A DNA stretch of 64,000 bases, from positions 109,112,715 to 109,176,714 of the forward strand of contig OY986437.1 of assembly GCA_963920525.1 (NCBI GenBank), in the 5' to 3' direction. The notes beneath the pieces were generated by a model that ran no database searches, had not been told where the DNA came from, and was given only the letters and a program-made list of their open reading frames with translations. Both the position numbers and the translations under genes were made by a program. The DNA is from Dichetophora obliterata (taxonomy: Eukaryota; Arthropoda; Insecta; Diptera; Sciomyzidae). Below are positions 11,309 through 22,012 of this stretch, piece after piece (position 1 is the stretch's first letter; each line of letters opens with the position of its first letter).

Positions 11309-11930
11309 GGGATTGTGAAATTTCTTACAAACAGTAAATTTTGGAAAATTTCCGTTATTTGAACATCAAAATTATGACGATATCTCGAAAACTGTAGCCT
11401 TTCTCAGTACAACTAATTCTTGTATGAAAATGCATTGGTTCAGAAAAATAACGGTATACGAAAGCTTTTTTGTTATATTTTTCAAGCATAGCATATTAAA
11501 AAATTTCACATTAATATGACATCAATATTATATGCATAATATATTGCGTTATCTCGAAAACTGTAGCTTTTCTTAGTAAAACGCATTTTTGTATGAAAAG
11601 TAGTTAGTTAACACTGAGCGGGATTGTGAAATTTCTTACAAACAGTAAATTTTGGAAAATTTCCGTTATTTGAACATCAAAATTATGACGATATCTCGAA
11701 AACTGTAGCCTTTCTCAGTACAACTAATTCTTGTATGAAAATGCATTGGTTCAGAAAAATAACGGTATACGAAAGCTTTTTTGTTATATTTTTCAAGCAT
11801 AGCATATTAAAAAATTTCACATTAATATGACATCAATATTATATGCATAATATATTGCGTTATCTCGAAAACTGTAGCTTTTCTTAGTAAAACGCATTTT
11901 TGTATGAAAAGTAGTTAGTTAACACTGAGC
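11309..11930. repeat. Perfect 311-bp tandem duplication
   Basis: Two copies, 11309-11619 and 11620-11930, read the same base for base as far as I can follow. Each copy contains two diverged half-units around TATCTCGAAAACTGTAGC, at 11381 and 11550 and again at 11692 and 11861. The unit is therefore itself an old dimer of roughly 140-170 bp. This is either a young local duplication or an assembly effect. Confidence 0.85.
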
Positions 11931-12547
11931 GGCATACTGAAAATAGAAATAGATTCGTTTTTAACCCTTTTCTGCGCTCATTTGATAACGAAAGTGATTT
12001 CATATCACAGTGAAAAAGTCGACCACTGGCGATTTCTAGTAACTATAATTCTTGAGGTGACTGTGTTGGTAAAGTTTTATGGCAGAAAGGAAGGCTTTTA
12101 GAAGAATAAGATTTGCTGTATACATCGTTTAGATGAGATGATGAAAAATATTCCTATTGAAGTTATCAAATTGATGTCACCAGTCCATCAAGAGTAAAAA
12201 TTAATTTTGTGCTTTTGGATCCTTATGATAATTTAAGGCAAGGGAGCTTATCAAAACTTTTTACTTCTCAAAACTCATTTTCACTTCATTTGAATTCATA
12301 TTGGTGGCTACTTTTCATATAACAATAGCTTTTATTTCTAAAAAACTATATTTTTGAAATATTTCCCCAATTTAAAATTTAAATTTCTTTTGTAATAACC
12401 TTTAAATATTTCAAAATAATAATTTAAACGGTTTTTAAACCAAAAGGCTTGCATCTCTTACGTATGTTCTTATGTATTATATAGCTGATGGAGACACGTT
12501 ATTCTACTGTATATGAAACCATCAGCAGAGCCATTAATATTTTCCAT
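11931..12547. other. Non-coding, nothing recognised
   Basis: AT-rich DNA without supported genes or element ends. Confidence 0.4.
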
Positions 12548-12549
12548 TA

Positions 12550-14044
12550 GGAGTATTCACACTGACTTGGGTGGTTAGGTAGAGTGGCAAATGCCGTACA
12601 TTTTGTTTTTGTAAAGTGCCATTTTACCCAAGTACCTATTTACCAATCTACTCTATCTGACCCCTTGACTTGTTTGGGTAGATTGTTTTCTTGCCTAATT
12701 GATTACATTTTCCATGTGTTATAACCTTTTGCAAAATTAGGCAATAAGTGACCTAAGGACATCAAATTTACAATATTTGTTGTTAAGGCTAATATCTCGA
12801 ATAATACACAAAAAATATTGCCACACCCCCCATTGCCGCCCACAAGTTAATAAAAACGCTCTATTTCAGACGAATTCGGTTGTATCGGACTAAAATGTTG
12901 TAGTTTAGTTCGTATGGTTTCTATCGATAATTCAACAAAAAATGGGCGTGGTCGAACTATAACCACGCCTACTTTTAAAAAATATTATAATTCCTGAGTT
13001 GTGCATGTTTTTATAATGAAACTTGGCTTATATTTGCTATGAGTCCAAGTGGTGGTCACAGGATATATAAATTTTGCCACGCCTACTTTTACCGCTCTTC
13101 TATATATATAAATCCGTTCGTGCGGTATCTCTTAAGATCTCAGGAACGGAAACACCTAAGGCAACCAAATTTACAATATCTGTTAATATCTCGGTTAATA
13201 AAGTTAATATATCGGTTAATAAGAAAAGCCACACCCCTTTTACCGCCCACAAATCAATAATAATGCTATAGTTCGAATGGTTTTGATCGTATTAGACTAA
13301 AATTTGGTAATTTAGTTTGTATGGTGACTGTCTGAAACTGTATTAAAAATGGGTGTCCACGCCCTCTTTTACAGCCCAAAAATCAATGAAAATACTTTAT
13401 TTAAGACGATATCGGTCGTGTAGGACTTAAATTTGGTAATTTAGTTTGTATGGCTACCTTCGGGAACAGTACCAAAAATGGGCATGGTTGCTCTATAGAA
13501 ACACCTTCTTTTTGTTTCGGCTACGAGATAGTTCAGGAAAATTTTGCCAAACACCCTTTTACCGCCAACTAATCAATAAAAATGCTATATTGTAGACGGT
13601 TTTGGTCGTATTCAACCAAAATTCGGCATTTGGTATTAGTGCGTAAAAATCAGCGTAGTCGCACTACAGTTACGCCAGTTCATATATACAAAAAATTGAA
13701 AATTTTTTTTAGGATTCGCATGAAAAATCTTATGTGGTAGTAAGCCGGTATGTGACAGGACAACGTTTTACCCTGGATTACTAATAAATTATAAGATGCT
13801 GCGAAGTTCACGTTAAAAATTACTCGTATATGGCCTAAATTTTTCGCACATAAAATGACAAAAATGATTTGGTGGCAACCCTTACTACATGTCAGTCATC
13901 TACATAAACCGGGGAGATTAAACAAACATGCAGCACTGCCCAAAACTATTCTACAAAGTACTCAATTGCAGTTTAGGATGCCTGCAATAACCAAAAGTAT
14001 TCAATCTACCCATACCCAACTACCCAAGTCAGTGTGAATACCCC
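12550..14044. mobile_element. TIR DNA transposon, 1495 bp, non-autonomous
   Basis: The terminal inverted repeats begin GGAGTATTCACACTGACTTG on the left and GGGGTATTCACACTGACTTG on the right (read in reverse), about 30-40 bp long. They are flanked by TA at 12548-12549 and 14045-14046. No transposase is present; the inside is mostly Helitron-like repeat units. G-rich ends with a 2-bp TA duplication fit several superfamilies, and a PIF/Harbinger (ISL2EU-type) origin is only a guess. Confidence 0.72.
12780..13690 (-). repeat. Diverged Helitron/DINE-1-like tandem units
   Basis: About four diverged units carry 'accgcccacaaatcaataaa' followed by a 'ggt.gtat..gactaaaatt' block and a 'gggcgtggtc'-like block. 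They are the reverse complement of the blocks at 9890-10600. One TCTATATATATAAAT Helitron-type start lies at 13099 on the + strand. All of this sits inside the TIR element at 12550-14044. Confidence 0.55.
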
Positions 14045-14286
14045 TATTGTTTCTTATATATAAATGTAGTATAATAGTGCACTTACGTATATCATATATT
14101 ATTAGACTTTTTGCAGTGTCAAAACAAAAACTCGATTCAGCAATGCAGTAATTAACAAATAGCACTGCAAAAATATTAACAATTTATTACGACTCATCAA
14201 ATCATTTCGTAATATGAATCTATTTTGAAAATTGAATTTGATTTTACAACAATCATTACAACACAACAACAACAGAATTAATATGG

Positions 14287-14296
14287 TATATAAAAT
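14287..14296 (+). promoter_or_regulatory. TATA box for the 82-aa peptide gene
   Basis: TATATAAAAT lies 72 bp before the ATG. Transcription would start about 14317-14322, giving a 5' leader near 40 nt. Confidence 0.65.
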
Positions 14297-14358
14297 AGGA
14301 TGAATTGTAAAACGTAGCTTTAGTTTTTGTAGCGTTATCTTAAAAGAAACACCTCAAA

Positions 14359-14607
14359 ATGCGTTGGTTTTTAATTTTTTCGTTCGTGCTTGTTATTGTT
14401 GCATCTCTTAATATTTTATCCGCACACGCTAGACCTATGGCTGATGACGAGTCGGTGGATGCACCGGTTGAGCTAACGGATTCTGAAGAATTATCTATAC
14501 AGCTATCAGAGAAGGTCGCAGATTCATTCGCATCATCTGTGCGAAATCTTCTGCAACCAGAAACAACAACAGAAAAATCAGATTCAGATATAAATTCGTG
14601 TGAATAA
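14359..14607 (+). CDS. Small acidic secreted peptide, 82 aa
   Basis: No family recognised. The N-terminus MRWFLIFSFVLVIVASLNIL then SAHA is a strong signal peptide, with cleavage expected near Ala24. The mature part starts RPMADDESVD, is rich in Asp, Glu and Ser, has no transmembrane segment, and carries one Cys two residues before the end (NSCE). A possible amphipathic helix covers SEELSIQLSEKVADSFASSVRNLL. The leader and the Ala-Arg-Pro junction resemble those of the 56-aa peptides at 35390 and 49147, which suggests distant kinship. The first ATG after the TATA box is used. An AATAAA overlaps the stop codon and another lies near 14908. Confidence 0.78.
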   Translation: MRWFLIFSFVLVIVASLNILSAHARPMADDESVDAPVELTDSEELSIQLSEKVADSFASSVRNLLQPETTTEKSDSDINSCE

Positions 14608-15540
14608 AACGGCTAAAAATTATTAAAATGTTTCATAGTCATTTAGAGCATACATTTAGGCTGTATATTATGTGTGCAAGCAGTTACCAAGCCAAACCAA
14701 TTATTTTCAGTTTGTTTGTATATAAGATAGTAAAATAACAATTCTAGAAAGAACGTATTATTATTCTAGAAATAAGTGAAAAGTTTTTGTCTGCGAATGA
14801 GTGAAAAAAAAATTTCTTGGAACCTTTATAATTAGCAAGTTAAAAAACTGGAACGAAAAAATTCTAAATTAGTTCAATATAAATTTAAAAAAAATTATTA
14901 AAAAACAAATAAAATATGTTTATTAAAATTTTTGTAACGTTAGTCAAATAGTATATTCCTCGAGTAGCCTAAGTTGCTTAGTTTTAAGAATTTTTTATAT
15001 CTGATGTTACATGAAGCAGTTTTGTTAAGATTTATATTTTAATATTGGTTCTTCAGAATAATTAAATGTTACCATCCATATCTATGTTTGAAGTCTTGTT
15101 GTTTGGAGTTATGTACAATAAATCTTTAAGATTTACTTTTTAAATATCCTCTTAAATACACAATAAAATTATCCTAAATATACTAACTCTCTTTATATCA
15201 ATTATTTAAGCTGACAAAACTTAAATGAGTCAATAAAACAATTTTTTTTCAATTTAAATCTTTAGCATGTTCAGATTATATGAACATAATCTACATAACA
15301 TGTTGGCAATAATACTGAAACCTGTTTTTAGGAAAGGTAGGGACCTTGCAAAATAATCGTCTTTTGAAAAAATATTCTAAAACTTCATAAGTATCTGTAT
15401 ATATTTATTATTTATTTCAATGATTTATAAATACAATAAGCAATTACTATATAAATCCCAAAATAAAACAGTACTAGCGTCTAAGACTTTTGAGTGGTCG
15501 AAAATAATAAAAGACTAAATTCAAGTAAGAGATAAATATA
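14608..15540. other. Non-coding AT-rich DNA
   Basis: 3' flank of the peptide gene, with possible poly(A) signals at about 14908 and 15119. No other gene or bounded repeat seen. Confidence 0.45.
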
Positions 15541-15542
15541 TA

Positions 15543-15793
15543 CAGTAAGTAATGTTTATAACGACATCGCTTATTGCGAACTATCGGTTATAACGAACCA
15601 AAATATAAGTCCCGGCTGAAGTTCATACAAAATAGTAAAATTTTAAATGCTTATCTATTTGTTGATTTTTTATATAAAACTAAGAAAAAAAATTAATAAA
15701 TAGCAAAAAATAAAATATCGCTTATAACGATCTATCGCTTATAACGAACAAAGTTATCGGTCCCTTGAAGTTCTTTATAGACATTACTTACTG
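15543..15793. mobile_element. Pogo/Tc1-mariner-like MITE, 251 bp
   Basis: Inverted ends CAGTAAGTAATGTTTATAA and, in reverse, CAGTAAGTAATGTCTATAA are flanked by TA at 15541-15542 and 15794-15795. Inside are repeated CGCTTATAACGA and GTTATAACGAAC motifs like those of pogo/Tigger-type MITEs. It has no coding capacity. Confidence 0.82.
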
Positions 15794-15870
15794 TACTAGG
15801 TATAAAATTATAATAATGGTGAGAGTAATGTCAAAAAGTGTAACTTAAATAAGATAAAATTAAGCCAGCT

Positions 15871-16760
15871 TTACATTTTAGTGATATTGACATTAGTTGG
15901 AAATTTCAAAATGTCATAGGGCAGTGAGTACGAGAAGTACAAATTCCTTTGAATTGAAAGGTTAGGGCAGAAGCTCAAAAGGTCGTTTATTGGTGCTGAA
16001 AGGGTAATTTTTGGGACTAGAAACCTTCAAAAGATAATCGTGGATAAGCGTAATGTGTTCTAGCCGTAGTCGCGTGAATGTAGATGCTACATTTGGATAA
16101 TGCGGTGTTAAACGGTTAGAGTTAATACCAGAATAATGATGATTGTAGATATTACAGTTTTCTCCGTTTTTTGCAGGTCGTTGCTTAACAATTTGCTGAT
16201 GTCCTTAGCAATAAATGAATTAGATGTTGGTGCTGGTGTGGAAACAATTTTTTCCCTGTAGTATCAGGTAGTTCATTTTCACAGATTCCTACATGGACAT
16301 TGATTCACATAATTTTAATTTTTTTTTTTGAGCATGAATTCGAATGTTTCTAGTGGAAGCAATAGCGTTTGTAGAGTTGGGGGTGTCTCTAATTGAGCTC
16401 GGACAAGTCTTGCTGTCTGTGTAAATCACAAATGTAGCCTTATTGTATTTTGAAAAAATACCAGCCTGGAGTATCGCAACAGTTGTGTTGCAATAGGCCC
16501 TTGAGGCCTCAGTAACTGGGTGACTAGCTCCCTCCTCACTTAACTATCTACATCGCGACAGCTTCTGCTGTAAGCACGGAGCAAAAGCTGTGCAATTACC
16601 GTTATTTTAAAGAAACACCATCCACATGGACAACCGCATAAGAGGTATTGTTGATAGTTTTAGATCCGTCAGTGAAGATCTAATGGCCCTTATGGTCCAA
16701 TTATGTTCGCGTAACGCAACGCAAAGTGGCCGTAGTAAATGTCACGTGAATTTCTGTTGT
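15871..16760 (-). pseudogene. LINE 3' part: RNase H and C-terminal domain, broken
   Basis: Read on the minus strand, it gives an RNase H start (TDGSK, about 16675), then an AEAVAIL-like Glu motif, then IYTDSKTC for the next catalytic Asp. Further on is the C-terminal FTRLRLEHITLIHDYLLK segment typical of RNase H-bearing non-LTR retrotransposons (I/Loa/R1 group). Several stops and frameshifts interrupt it. It ends at a TAA at 15871-15873. The upstream part about 16690-16760 matches, in opposite orientation, 18770-18835. Confidence 0.72.
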
Positions 16761-16914
16761 ATGGGCATTGTGTGTTTCTGGCTATGCACCAAGAAACGAA
16801 GCTTAGAAAAGTTTCCAACTCCACGAACTAAAAAAGTACCACATAAAACACTAGATTGTGATTGAATTTACAGTTGTCAATTACCAGCATAAGGCTAAAA
16901 ATTTAATCTTTAAT

Positions 16915-16996
16915 AAACGTCGGCCATTATAGTCTAGTAAAGAGTGCGCTTAACTATAAACTCAGAGGACCCCGGTTCAAATCCGGGCTCGGGTAT
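16915..16996 (+). repeat. tRNA-like sequence (SINE head or tRNA relic)
   Basis: A perfect T-arm-like hairpin CCCGGTTCAAATCCGGG contains a consensus B box, and an A-box-like TAGTCTAGTAAAGAG precedes it. The anticodon arm pairs poorly and the acceptor ends do not pair over 7 bp, so it is not a functional tRNA gene. A pol III-derived SINE head or a tRNA pseudogene fits. Confidence 0.5.
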
Positions 16997-17208
16997 GGTT
17001 CTTTTTGTTTTCTTTGTTCTTTACTACATTTAAGAAGTATTACTACAAAAAATGCAAATCTAAATTGTGGAATTAAAGGACAGGAACAAGGGTTGGAAAT
17101 GCTTGCCGAGATAAAGGCAAAACACTAGCCTCGGTTATAAGCAATTCAAATTGTCTTTCACGTTTTTTCCGCCAGATCGATAATTCACGTATGGTTCCAA
17201 TCATCTTC

Positions 17209-17290
17209 CTCTTATAATCTATCCCTTTTCTTTCAGGTAAAATAATAATTCTTCCTCTTATAATCTATCCCTTTCCTTTCAGGTAAAATA
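17209..17290. repeat. Short tandem duplication of a pyrimidine tract
   Basis: TCTTATAATCTATCCCTTT followed by CTTTCAGGTAAAAT occurs twice, about 54 bp apart. Both copies look like a 3' splice site abutting GTAAA, but no exon is evident. Confidence 0.6.
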
Positions 17291-17419
17291 CCAAACGTTG
17301 TTTGTATAAGGCACATGCCTTGGTTCTTAAAATCTTTTTTTTTTAAATTATTGCATGTAAAATGTAATCATTGGTGTAGTTATATTTTTCTTAGGTCAAC
17401 GTTCAATTAAATATAATTT

Positions 17420-17545
17420 TGAGCTTTAGTTCAAGTAATTTATGAAAGAAAGCAAAACCAACAACTCTGTATACAATCAATCACACAGCAGTCTAGAAAT
17501 CCAGTTTCGGAAATAGCTACACTTCCTCTTCAGTTAAAATTAAAT
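17420..17545 (+). repeat. Diverged fragment of repeat family A
   Basis: It matches the start of the repeat at 54833 in order: a 'gagctttag.tcaagt' block, then 'caacaactctgtata', then 'cagtttcggaaat.gctaca' and 'ttcctc.tcagt'. This is one of several scattered partial copies. Confidence 0.6.
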
Positions 17546-17599
17546 GTTCACTATATATTTACACTACATGGCGACTGTGACGACTGTGGCGACCGTGGT

Positions 17600-17840
17600 C
17601 TCTAGACCGTGGGTAGAGTGCGTGGCCCCTAAGCTAAAGAACAGCGGTAGCCTAGTTTCTATTCCAGCTCAGACAGAAAGTTTTTTTTCAATTGAATTAA
17701 ATTTTCTGTTCGGTCGTCACCTCTCTGCAGACAATGGCATACCTCAGAGAGTAAAAATTACCATGTAAGGCTTCTTGAGAACATAAGCCGTTTGGAGTCG
17801 GCATAAAACACGTAGGTCCAGTTCGCGGTCGTTTGTGATC
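17600..17840 (+). mobile_element. tRNA-derived SINE, tephritid type, diverged
   Basis: The head at about 17605-17685 has an A-box-like TGGGTAGAGTGCG and a degenerate B box (AGTTTCTATTCC). The body has 'aatggca.acctc.gagagta' and the tail 'cgtttggagtcggcataaaac..gtaggtcc'. This order matches, from memory, the very common tephritid SINE whose tail reads 'ccgttcggagtcggct'. It is a strong taxonomic hint but not a proof. Confidence 0.6.
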
Positions 17841-18880
17841 AAACATTCAATAACACGCACAACACAATTGATCAGTAGAAGCTAGGTTAAAGTCCTTACA
17901 AGCTCTGAAATGGTGAGTTCCTTTTTATTTTTTTATATATCTACTTAAAATATATCGTACTAAAAATGCTATTTATTATCAAATACAATACTGTTCTTAT
18001 GCCATCATATTTTTATTTCAATAAAACTGAGAACTTGAAACAAAAAATATTGGCTTTGGAAATTTTTTGAAACATTTCAAGAATAGCGACAACTCCAATT
18101 TTTAAATTATTTTTATATGCGGATTATATGGACTTAGATCTCTTAAATTAAAATATAACAATTTCAGGCCGCTAGAATTTGGGAACCAATTTTCGCAAAA
18201 TCAAACCATTTTAAGTATAAAAAGAGTTGTATCTTTGAAATGTATGCTTTGATTTCTATGTTTGATACCACCTTCAATAGATACTCGCATTACCTTTGGT
18301 TTAATAGCCATAAAGCTTAGTTTTGTTCCAACTTTGGGGACCTTCAATTTCTAAACCCATTGCGAGCGGCCCGAAATTTTTTCAGATTAGGATTAATGAG
18401 GCCAAAATCCATATGATTCACAAAAAAAAAAAAATTAAAAAAGAGAATTGTCGCTATTTTTTAATTATTTCACCACTTTTTTTTATACCCAATCTACCTC
18501 TATTTAAAATTTTCAAGTGACAACACTGGTGATAGCTGCATTTTCATAGCAACATTTTATGTTCGATAAATTTGCTGATATATTGTGTTTTTTAACGCAC
18601 AAATCTTTTTTGACCTGTCTTTTGTTTTTAGTGCGGTAAATTTTCTAATACATATAATTTGTCGCCAATTCAAAACAACTTACTTATTGTAAACAAAAGC
18701 AGCTGAGTTGAAGTTTTTTAAGTGGATTACGTCTGCACAATCAACACGAAATTATCTACATGCAATCCGCCATTTGCTATGGCCACCTTGCGTTGCGCTG
18801 CGAGCACATAATTGGACCATAAGCTTAGCGACTAACAAAACCGCTGTCAAGTTTGTTGGTGGTAGTTTTTTAAGTTTTAA
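17841..18880. other. Non-coding with one LINE-derived patch
   Basis: No gene. At 18770-18835 the sequence 'cttgcgttgcgctgcgagc...cataattggaccataag' is a diverged inverted match to 16690-16760. An ATG directly before GTGAGT (17910-17918) is noted but unsupported as an exon. Confidence 0.4.
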
Positions 18881-19941
18881 CACTGAGAAAACAAAAAATC
18901 AAAAACGCACATTTTAAAATCGTTTAGTAAAATTAATATTTTTAAAAATATTTTACGCCATACAAAAATTAAAACGCACATTTTTAAATAGAAAAGTAAA
19001 ACGAAACGTTTTTAAAACAACCACGAATATTTTACTATGATATGTTAGGATAAAATTAATATTTTTAAAAAAATTTTACGCCACACAAAAATGAAAACGC
19101 ACATTTTTAAATAGAAAAGTAAAACGAAACGTTTTTAAAACAACTACAAATATTTTACTATAATATAGTAGGTTAAAATTAATATTTTTAGAAACATTTT
19201 ACGCCACACAAAAATGAAAACGTGCATTTTTAAATAGAAAAGTGAAACGAAACGTTTTTAAAACAACTACGAACGTTTTACCATGGCATAGTAAAATTCA
19301 CATACTTTGTTTCAAAACACTTGTTAATAACGAATTGTTTGTTATATATGTTTCCTTGACTTATGTATTGGATATTTGTTCAGAAAATTAAATATTTTTC
19401 ATTCTCGATTTCATCAATCTGCAGTTGGCCTAAAAACTGTAAAACTGTAATTTGGAAAACAATAAAGCTTTTTTAATTAAAAGAGGAAATGCAAATTTCT
19501 GTAAATTTATGAATTAATGGGAAATAATTAACATTTTCGTTCTTACAATATAAATAATTGTCGCACTATTGCATTTAAAAATGTTTATTGTTACAAATCG
19601 AACGAACATTTTAGAATCTAATTTTAAAATTTTCGTTTTTAGAATGTAAATAAACATTTTACATTTGAGAATATTTATTATTAAAAATCAAACGAACATT
19701 TTAGAATCTCGATTTAAAATGCTTGTTTTTAAAATGAAAATTAACGTTTTACTACAGCATTTTAAAATATCCATTGTTAAAAATCAAGCGATCATTTTAG
19801 AATCTCATTTGAAAATGTAAGTTTTTAAAATGAAAATAAACGTTTTACTATTTCATTTTAAAAAGTTCGTTTTTAAAATTAAAATAAACGTTAGAAGTGC
19901 AAAATCTTTCTGCCACTTTTGAAAATGTTGTTTTCTCTGTG
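18881..19941. mobile_element. AT-rich TIR element with internal minisatellites
   Basis: Short inverted ends read CACTGAGAAAACAA on the left and CACAGAGAAAACAA on the right in reverse. Inside are two tandem-repeat blocks, at 18928-19296 and at about 19560-19900, both rich in 'aacgttttac' and 'ttttaaaa' motifs. No convincing target duplication was found, so the superfamily is open. No coding. Confidence 0.5.
18928..19296. repeat. Tandem repeat, 3 units of 123 bp
   Basis: Units start at 18928, 19051 and 19174 with TAAAATTAATATTTTTA. Each contains ATTTTACGCC, then AAAACG.GCATTTTTAAATAG, then AAACGAAACGTTTTTAAAAC. The units differ by a few bases each. Confidence 0.85.
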
Positions 19942-19962
19942 AAGAATTTCATGAACTTAATA

Positions 19963-20389
19963 GCCCAAACAGAATATGCATAGCCAACACGTAGCGAGCT
20001 GTCGAAAATGTAGCCAACGAAATGTTGTGCACAGAATAGAATTTGTGTTGATAACGCAGATAGAGCTTTATGCTTACAATATTTTGTTATATTTTACAAA
20101 ATTAATAGATACTGCCTTTTGCATATCATAATTTGTTTGCTTTTTTACTAATTTGGACTAATATGTTTTAGTTAATTTTAAGTTTTATAATTTGAACTAT
20201 GTATTTTGACATTTCGCTACCGTTGGCTGCGGAAAAAGTTAAAAGTTCGTCAACATTTTTGTGTCGACTGCGTTCGCTACGTGTTGGTTATTTTTATTAT
20301 GTTCATTTCATAGGGTTGCAAGGCAACCAACTTCTATGTTGACATTTCTTTTGTTGGCTGCGTGTTGGCTATGCTTATTCTGTTTGGGC
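19963..20389. mobile_element. 427-bp MITE, copy 1
   Basis: Inverted ends GCCCAAACAGAATATGCATA and, in reverse, GCCCAAACAGAATAAGCATA continue into GCCAACACG. They are flanked by TA at 19961-19962 and 20390-20391. The element is the same length as copy 2 at 22931-23357 and nearly identical to it. It has no coding capacity. Confidence 0.88.
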
Positions 20390-20695
20390 TATAAGGGCAC
20401 AACTTTTTAGAATTTTGGGGAAAAATTTTCGAATACTTCTCTTAACTCTTTCTAATTTGCTCTTCTGAATTTCTGTTCTCTTTAAAACTTTATATACAAT
20501 TTCGTTTTATTTCTATTTTATAGTAATATAAGGTTTAAGTTTCATTTTACACTTGCCATATTCTTATAATTTTATTTCAATTCGCAATGTAATTGTTACT
20601 TATTTTTAATTTAATTTATATAATGTGTTTATTTTATTAATTTATTTAATGTTAATTTTAAATGCTAATTTAAACAATGTTAAGTTGTTATCTCC

Positions 20696-21809
20696 TATTT
20701 TTACATATAGCTCAATGGTATGGTGGAGGGCCCTTGACAATACAACTGCACTTTTTTTTAAAGAAATTTGTAAAGGTTCAAAGAATTAGTCCATTTATTA
20801 CCAGGGCATTGTCCTCAACACCAACCAGCGCTGTAAGTGTCATGCTTCACCATCCCCCTCTTGATATCTTTGCCAGGAAATGTGCTAACGCAGCAGCCCT
20901 CAGACTAAGAGAATCTTCTGGGAATTGGATAGGTAATAACTGGGTCCACACAATTATTCTGAACTTCTCTGCTCCAGACAAAACAGACCACAAATGTGTG
21001 CCTTGCTTTAATCTTGAAAATAGCTACGTAGTTCTCATCCCTTCACGGCTTTACTGGGCAAACAAAATCCCCATTAAAACCAACGGCATAAAAATTTTCA
21101 CAGATGGATCCAAGCTTCGAGAACAAGTAGGGGAGTTATTTACTCTCAGAATCTTGAAATCGAAACGTCCTTTAGACTTCCAAATTATTGTAGTGTCTAC
21201 CAAGTGAAAATGATGGCTATTCACGACACCGCTTAGATTTTAGGTCAAAAAGACCTTTAGGGAAAGAGTATTTCCATCTTTTCAGATAGCCAAGTTGTAT
21301 TGAAGGCGCTGAACTCACATATTGACAACTCTAAAGCTATCACTGAGTGCCGCAGATTTCTTAACGAGATGGCAAGGCTATTCAGGATCCACCTCATATG
21401 GGTACCCGGACATAGAGATATCTGGGGTAATAATTTAGCTGACGAATTGGCAAGGAAGGGTACGACCTCAAACACCCTCCTAAATGAGGACTTTATTGGT
21501 ATACCTATTTCCTCCTATAAGCTCCAGTGCAAGAACAGATTTTTCCGTCTTGCACAAGAACGCTGGGAACACCTTGATACATGTCCCATCTATGGCTATG
21601 TTAAGCCCATCTATGGCTTAAAACGCACCAACTCTCTGCTTGAGTTAAGCAGGGTAAACCTGCCAAAAATAGTAGGAATCCTCACGGGTCACTGCCTAAT
21701 CGGAACTCATGCTCTTCGGTTGGGACTTGCATCAAATAACTTTTGTAGAAGCTGCAAATGTGAAGAAGAGCTGAAAGGAAAATGGCAACTCTGGGCCATC
21801 CCTTTCTAA
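20696..21809 (+). pseudogene. LINE ORF2 remnant: RT end, RNase H, C-terminal zinc-knuckle region
   Basis: The frame starts with the RT tail (MVWWRALD), then ALSSTPTSAVSVMLHHPPLD. RNase H follows with catalytic Asp in IFTDGSKL (about 21100), Asp in FSDSQVVLKAL (about 21285), and WVPGHRDIWGNNLADELA (about 21400). The C-terminal part has TGHCLIGTHALRLG and a Cys motif FCRSCKCEEE. Stops and a frameshift between about 21190 and 21280 break the frame. It belongs to the RNase H-bearing LINE group (I/Loa-like). Confidence 0.85.
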
Positions 21810-21999
21810 ATGGACTTGCCGAAGTCTCATGCCTAAAAATCAAGCATATCCTAAAATTCATTATCCGCTTGACCTAGTTTGAGGAGGGAAATCTCTCATA
21901 GATTCAAAGAGATTATGTGGTATACCAACGGGCCAACACTAGCCTAACTGAACGAGTCGTCTGCCGGCTCAGCCACCTTAACCAAACCTAACCTAACCT
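20696..21999 (+). mobile_element. 5'-truncated LINE with 13-bp target duplication
   Basis: The target duplication AGTTGTTATCTCC lies at 20683-20695 and 22000-22012. Between them is the 3' part of a non-LTR retrotransposon ending in a CCTAACCTAACCTA tail instead of poly(A). The 1304-bp copy starts inside the reverse transcriptase, the usual result of incomplete target-primed reverse transcription. It is the same kind of element, with the same kind of tail, as the copy at 44067-45449. Confidence 0.92.
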
Positions 22000-22012
22000 A
22001 GTTGTTATCTCC

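Noticed and set aside
16915..16996. Possible functional tRNA gene
   Set aside because: The T-arm is perfect, but the anticodon and acceptor stems do not pair, so I list it only as tRNA-like.
17910..17918. ATG directly followed by GTGAGT, like a minimal first coding exon
   Set aside because: No TATA box, no downstream exon recognised, and it adjoins a SINE tail.
18928..19296. CRISPR-like regular repeats
   Set aside because: The units are 123 bp with no short repeat/spacer pattern, and the DNA is eukaryotic; it is an ordinary tandem repeat.
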